The notes under the pieces are model-generated. The model made no database searches and was not told where the DNA came from. It worked only from the letters and a program-made list of their open reading frames with translations. A program made the translations under genes and the position numbers. A stretch of 64,000 nucleotides of DNA from Rhabdophis nuchalis (taxonomy: Eukaryota; Chordata; Lepidosauria; Squamata; Natricidae), in NCBI GenBank assembly GCA_039707465.1, contig CM077644.1, forward strand, positions 204,419,962 through 204,483,961, given 5' to 3'. Below are positions 62,867 through 64,000 of this stretch, piece by piece (the stretch's first letter is position 1; each line of letters opens with the position of its first letter).

Positions 62867-63069
62867 CTAAAAAAAACAATCATTTTGTTGATAGATAGAC
62901 AAACTGATAGAACTGTAATTGGAGAAAACGTATCTCCACAAATATTCCAAATACAAGTTCAAAATGTACTCTTCTTCCTTTGACTATGAAGAAAAGTGAT
63001 TATGACTTCCCTAACACTTGCGTAGTACATCTGCCTCATCTTTGGGTCTTCAAGTATATAGCACTAGAC

Positions 63070-63204
63070 CAGAGGTTCCCAAACTTGGCAACTTTAAGAC
63101 TTGTGGACTTCAACTCCCAGAATTCTCCAGCCAGCAGAGCTCCCTGGAGAATTCTGGGAGTTGAAGTCCACAAGTCTTAAAGTTGCCAAGTTTGGGAACC
63201 TCTG
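63070..63204. mobile_element. 135-bp foldback MITE with exact 8-bp TSD
   Basis: Left cagaggttcccaaacttggc, right its complement; each arm carries gtggacttcaactcccagaa or its complement. Flanked by cactagac at 63062-63069 and 63205-63212, exact. hAT-type by TSD length and CAG ends. Confidence 0.92.
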
Positions 63205-63439
63205 CACTAGACCCAAACACATTTTAGGGCATCCAAGATAGCAAATAAATAGTTTATAATACTGTATAATATGTATAATCTTTTTGCTCCCTGCAATACT
63301 CATAGAGATATTATCTAAATAGGTAAATAAGCAAAAGGTATGAAAATAGAAAGCAAGACAATACTATACAATGTATTTTATACTCTAGTCACAGTGGTGA
63401 ACAAGCTATATTATAAAGAACCCTAAACATATGCTTCAG

Positions 63440-63655
63440 ATATAACAGAATAACAGAGTTGGAAGGGACTTTAGAGGTCTACTAGTCTAATTCCCTGCTC
63501 AGACAGGGACCCTATACCATTTCAAACAAATGGTTGTCCAATCACTTCTTTAAAACTTCCAGTGTTGGAGCATTCACAACTTCTGGGGGGAAGTTGTTCC
63601 ATTGATTTTTCTAATTGTCAGGAAATTTCTGCTTAGTTTTAGTTTGCTTCCAGTA
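63440..63655 (-). mobile_element. CR1 LINE 3' end
   Basis: The reverse of the CR1 end: agagttggaagggac near 63453 and ttggagcattcacaacttct correspond to the CR1 NAPTLEVF region and tail. 5'-truncated. Confidence 0.8.
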
Positions 63656-64000
63656 TCTTCCAGGAGAGGAGAATGGTGGTGTCTCCAGTCCCCGGGCTAG
63701 GCCAGCCGGGAGGGGGAAGTACGGCTGGCTCTGGCCTTGCCCTTCTCTCCTGGACACGAGAGGCTTTCTTTTCCAACTGGAGGACAGATTTTCTGCCGGC
63801 GCTGATGGTCCCAAATGTATGATCCTGCCTATAGACCTTTTAACACTGAAAGCAACCACTAAGATCTTTCGACCTACGGACAGTTCTCTAAGACCTTTTT
63901 AATCCTTCCTAGGGAAAGATCTGGAACGCTTCAGCTGGACTATATCCCTCACTGATGCACTTAATTTATTAACTGATATTTAACATCTATTTATTACTTT
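63656..64000. other. unassigned, GC-richer sequence at right edge
   Basis: No host exon recognised. A moderately GC-rich block (gggctaggccagccgggagg) borders the CR1 copy and may be an unnamed repeat. Confidence 0.4.

Overview
The window is intronic-plus-exonic DNA from a vertebrate, almost certainly a squamate reptile. A snake or close lizard relative is favoured by the mix of L2, CR1, R4-type and L1 LINEs, a tRNA-derived SINE, hAT and foldback MITEs and a Helitron. One host gene fills it: the middle of ADGRV1 (GPR98/VLGR1), transcribed leftward on the minus strand. I resolve 36 consecutive coding exons between 62866 and 1801. They total 7814 coding bases (about 2604 codons), with compatible splice phases at every junction and no internal stop. 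The 5' exons, the start codon, the GPCR/GAIN part and the 3' exons lie outside the window. Exons are numbered W1-W36 here, in transcription order; this is not the gene's full numbering.

Domain order along the protein (right to left on the map) is: Calx-beta repeats (W1-W3), a LamG/pentraxin-like domain (W3-W4), a long run of Calx-beta repeats (W4-W28) with a Cys-rich PAN/Apple-like insert in W16, the EAR/EPTP beta-propeller block (W29-W34), then Calx-beta again (W34-W36). This is the order known for ADGRV1, the very large adhesion GPCR of stereocilia ankle links and the photoreceptor periciliary membrane (Usher syndrome type 2C gene in humans).

The introns carry the rest. An ORF1-only, full-length L1 (HAL1-like) with an 11-bp target-site duplication is at 12279-14292. 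A foldback element lies at 21935-22432, followed by a hAT element (22488-24147) with a palindromic GC-rich core and an 0.8-kb purine tract. A mariner-like MITE is at 24473-24835 and a CR1 at 26105-26890. A Helitron (32854-33098) is followed by an L2 with a 955-codon open frame (33190-36262) and a hAT (36636-39653) with broken transposase and a second purine tract. An L2 interrupted by an oppositely oriented L2 spans 40690-45895. hAT-like, foldback, SINE, L2 and R4 remnants lie between 48 and 63.6 kb.

No RNA gene of the host, CRISPR array or second host protein-coding gene was seen. The host gene looks intact; nearly all the novelty is in the intronic elements.
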